Assembly (NCBI RefSeq): GCF_004119455.1
Contig: NZ_NRQT01000001.1
Location: forward strand, 434,001 to 498,000
Length of the DNA stretch: 64,000 nt
Direction: 5' to 3'
Source: Chryseobacterium sp. CH25
GTDB lineage: Bacteria > Bacteroidota > Bacteroidia > Flavobacteriales > Weeksellaceae
Position numbers and translations under genes: made by a program
Notes under the pieces: model-generated
Seen by the model: only the letters and a program-made list of their open reading frames with translations
Told to the model about the DNA's origin: nothing
Databases searched by the model: none
Shown here: positions 62,244 through 64,000 of the stretch, piece by piece
Position numbering within the stretch: the stretch's first letter is position 1
Layout: each line of letters starts with the position of its first letter

Positions 62244-64000
62244 AATATTGTTGTTATTTTATTTCTTTTATAAATTTGATATGCTTCTAGTGTTTTATCT
62301 AATTTACCGGATTTTTCTGCATTTTTAAAGTACTTCAATCTATTTCCAGTTTTATCTGCATTGATATAATCTACAATATCATCTGCTATATTTTTAGGCA
62401 ATTTATTTAAACTATTTTGTAACTCTGTTACAACTCCTTTTCCTTCTATTATACATTTTCTCCATTGCCCATTGACTTTTTGTAACGCTTCAATTTCTTT
62501 AAAATAAGTAACATCAATATCTTGTAATTTTTTAGAAAATTCAATCTGTTCGCCGGAAAGATTTACATTTTTCTTAAACCAAGGTGCCACATCTCCTATT
62601 TTTAAATCTACATCAGTAGCTTTATTACTCATTTTAAAAGAAAAATAGTAATCACCATCATTCATATCTGTAGCCAACATACGAGAATCATAAGTATAAA
62701 CCAAGTCATCAACACCTTCTCCATTTTGGAGAATAGGACTTCCAAAACCTCCTCCAAGACTCGGCCTATTTTGAAACCTATCTATTCGTAAATTGTACTC
62801 ACTTCCTTTAATAGTTTGATTAATTTTACTAAAACCACTAAATGGTGGCCATCCATCATTTAATTTTTCTGTTTTAAAATAATTAAATAATTCATCCCAT
62901 TTTCCTTCGCCCCAAAGTTTATATGCAACTTTATATTGTTCATCAGTAGCTGTAAATGTTTTTATAAAATCATTATACTTTACATTTCTATAAACGATAT
63001 CTGCAAGTTTATCTACAATTCCCAGAGCTTTCCAAACCTGCTCCTGTTTAGTAATCAACTCTCTCTCTGCAGGAGATAGATTATCAAGATTCGTAGTAAG
63101 TGTTTTCCATTCCAGATATTGGGCTGTTAGTAAATTTCTTAATCCTTTATTTTCCTGCAGTAATTTTTTTGTAGCCTGAGGGAGACCGCTTATAAACTTA
63201 TAGCCACCAACACTAAGGTTTTTCACTCCGATAATACCCATTCCAAGGTTATAAGCAATAATTGCTTTCCCCAGATTACTATTAGGATTTACGGTTTGTG
63301 TTGTAACGGCTATATTTCCAACTGCCCCAGCCACTTCAGCCATTGCCCATGCACGACGTATCCATGTTACTTTAGTAGCCAATGCTGCCCCTCCACTTAG
63401 ATATATTGTAGCTATATCTAATGTTGTAATAACTCCTTTTTCAATATAATCATTACGGATCTTATCCTTATTATACTTTAGGAGTATTGCAGGAACGATA
63501 TAATTGCCATTACCAAAATCGTAACCATCTATTGCAGATTGCACTAAAGGAATTTTGTCTTTGTTAGGTACAATGATGACTGGCGTTAATGGAGAAACTA
63601 CTGTTATTTCTTCTTCTCTATCTACGCTGCCATAACTTCCATTTACATATGCTGTAGTGGTGTAAACATCATTAATTCTGATGTTTCCGGTATCCGATAT
63701 ATATGAACCATCATTATGTTTGGACGTAAATGTCTGTATCCAAGGAGAAGATGTGGTATCTTTATCATAATCCACAGGGTTAAGATTAATAACCCTTGAA
63801 GCAAAGTTATCTGTCTCAGAAGGCCATCTGTCTGTAATGGATGCAGGATATTTATTAAACATTGACACCAATACCCCCATAAAGTTGGTATAATTATTAC
63901 CACCATAAAGAATAATCTTATCCTGTAAATGACTAACAAGATTTTTAATTAACTCATTATTATTACTTTCTAAAAAAGTATAGAAGGTCTTGAAGTTTTC
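62234..64000 (-). CDS. C-terminal part of a large polymorphic toxin with TNT-like domain, N-terminus beyond window
   Basis: The frame is open from the right edge to the TAG at 62234-62236: 588 codons, with 40 residues upstream of the first visible Met at 63880. Residues here are numbered from that Met. The region around 180-240 is Ala/Gly-rich and hydrophobic (IATIYLSGGAALATKVTWIR, VAGAVGNIAVTTQ), as in pre-toxin segments. From about 344 to 447 the order WPPFSGF, NLRIDRFQ, GGFGSPIL, YYSFKM-like YYFSFKM, DVAPWF and SGEQIEF resembles TNT-type NAD(+) glycohydrolases (tuberculosis necrotizing toxin family). About 100 further residues follow. The downstream immunity-like gene overlaps it by 10 bp. 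The TNT assignment is by eye and moderate. Confidence 0.65.
   Translation of the reverse strand, partial: ENFKTFYTFLESNNNELIKNLVSHLQDKIILYGGNNYTNFMGVLVSMFNKYPASITDRWPSETDNFASRVINLNPVDYDKDTTSSPWIQTFTSKHNDGSYISDTGNIRINDVYTTTAYVNGSYGSVDREEEITVVSPLTPVIIVPNKDKIPLVQSAIDGYDFGNGNYIVPAILLKYNKDKIRNDYIEKGVITTLDIATIYLSGGAALATKVTWIRRAWAMAEVAGAVGNIAVTTQTVNPNSNLGKAIIAYNLGMGIIGVKNLSVGGYKFISGLPQATKKLLQENKGLRNLLTAQYLEWKTLTTNLDNLSPAERELITKQEQVWKALGIVDKLADIVYRNVKYNDFIKTFTATDEQYKVAYKLWGEGKWDELFNYFKTEKLNDGWPPFSGFSKINQTIKGSEYNLRIDRFQNRPSLGGGFGSPILQNGEGVDDLVYTYDSRMLATDMNDGDYYFSFKMSNKATDVDLKIGDVAPWFKKNVNLSGEQIEFSKKLQDIDVTYFKEIEALQKVNGQWRKCIIEGKGVVTELQNSLNKLPKNIADDIVDYINADKTGNRLKYFKNAEKSGKLDKTLEAYQIYKRNKITTILCP

Overview
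The window comes from an AT-rich Bacteroidota genome, most likely a Chryseobacterium-type member of the Weeksellaceae. The pointers are repeated TAnnTTTG -7 promoter boxes, several type IX secretion (T9SS) C-terminal sorting domains, TonB, gliding-motility and SprB-type surface proteins, and an absence of Shine-Dalgarno leaders. There is no CRISPR array, prophage or complete insertion sequence.

Layout. 1-5.1 kb (minus): a molybdoenzyme operon with an FdhF/YdeP-type oxidoreductase (cut by the left edge), a DUF7009-like protein, FdhD, MoaE, MoaD and a TSUP anion exporter. 5.2-9.5 kb: a DyP peroxidase, a DUF1062 protein, an intergenic element with nested inverted repeats, a membrane LuxR-type regulator and a pair of small HTH proteins. 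9.6-15.7 kb: a secreted protein, a YcaQ-like DNA glycosylase and a two-gene TPR/AraC sensor operon. 16-24.8 kb: three large T9SS surface proteins, two of them tandem IgGFc-binding-like paralogues. 24.9-32.2 kb: housekeeping and stress genes (HxlR/nitroreductase pair with a palindromic operator, luciferase-like monooxygenase, class II cAMP phosphodiesterase, rifampin ADP-ribosyltransferase, SUFU-domain protein, PNPOx-like flavoprotein). 32.2-38.5 kb: a likely metal or metallophore uptake operon (His/Cys-rich small protein, TonB receptor, two DUF3526-type permeases, ATPase). 38.6-40.7 kb: an esterase and an AraC regulator. 40.8-46.6 kb (minus): a LysM / PAAR-like (DUF4280) / large membrane-segment protein / lipoprotein module that looks like a contractile-injection effector cassette. 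47.2-49.0 kb: two near-identical tRNA-Ser(TGA) copies flanking a predicted zinc protease. 49.2-57.7 kb (minus): an outer-membrane barrel, a PKD lipoprotein, a SprB-repeat T9SS protein and an FN3 protein in one operon. 57.7-64.0 kb (minus): a polymorphic-toxin locus with a TNT-like toxin tail entering from the right edge, two paralogous immunity-like genes, a second toxin-like/immunity pair, a 33-codon toxin remnant and three further orphan immunity-like genes.

The strongest window-wide signal is that nine genes carry the same kind of lesion: one missing base in an A or T run, after which the expected protein resumes in the next frame. All are deletions of one base. This pattern fits homopolymer under-calling in the assembly better than nine independent pseudogenes, although slipped-strand phase variation cannot be excluded for any single gene. 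Frames described as repaired below assume one restored base.
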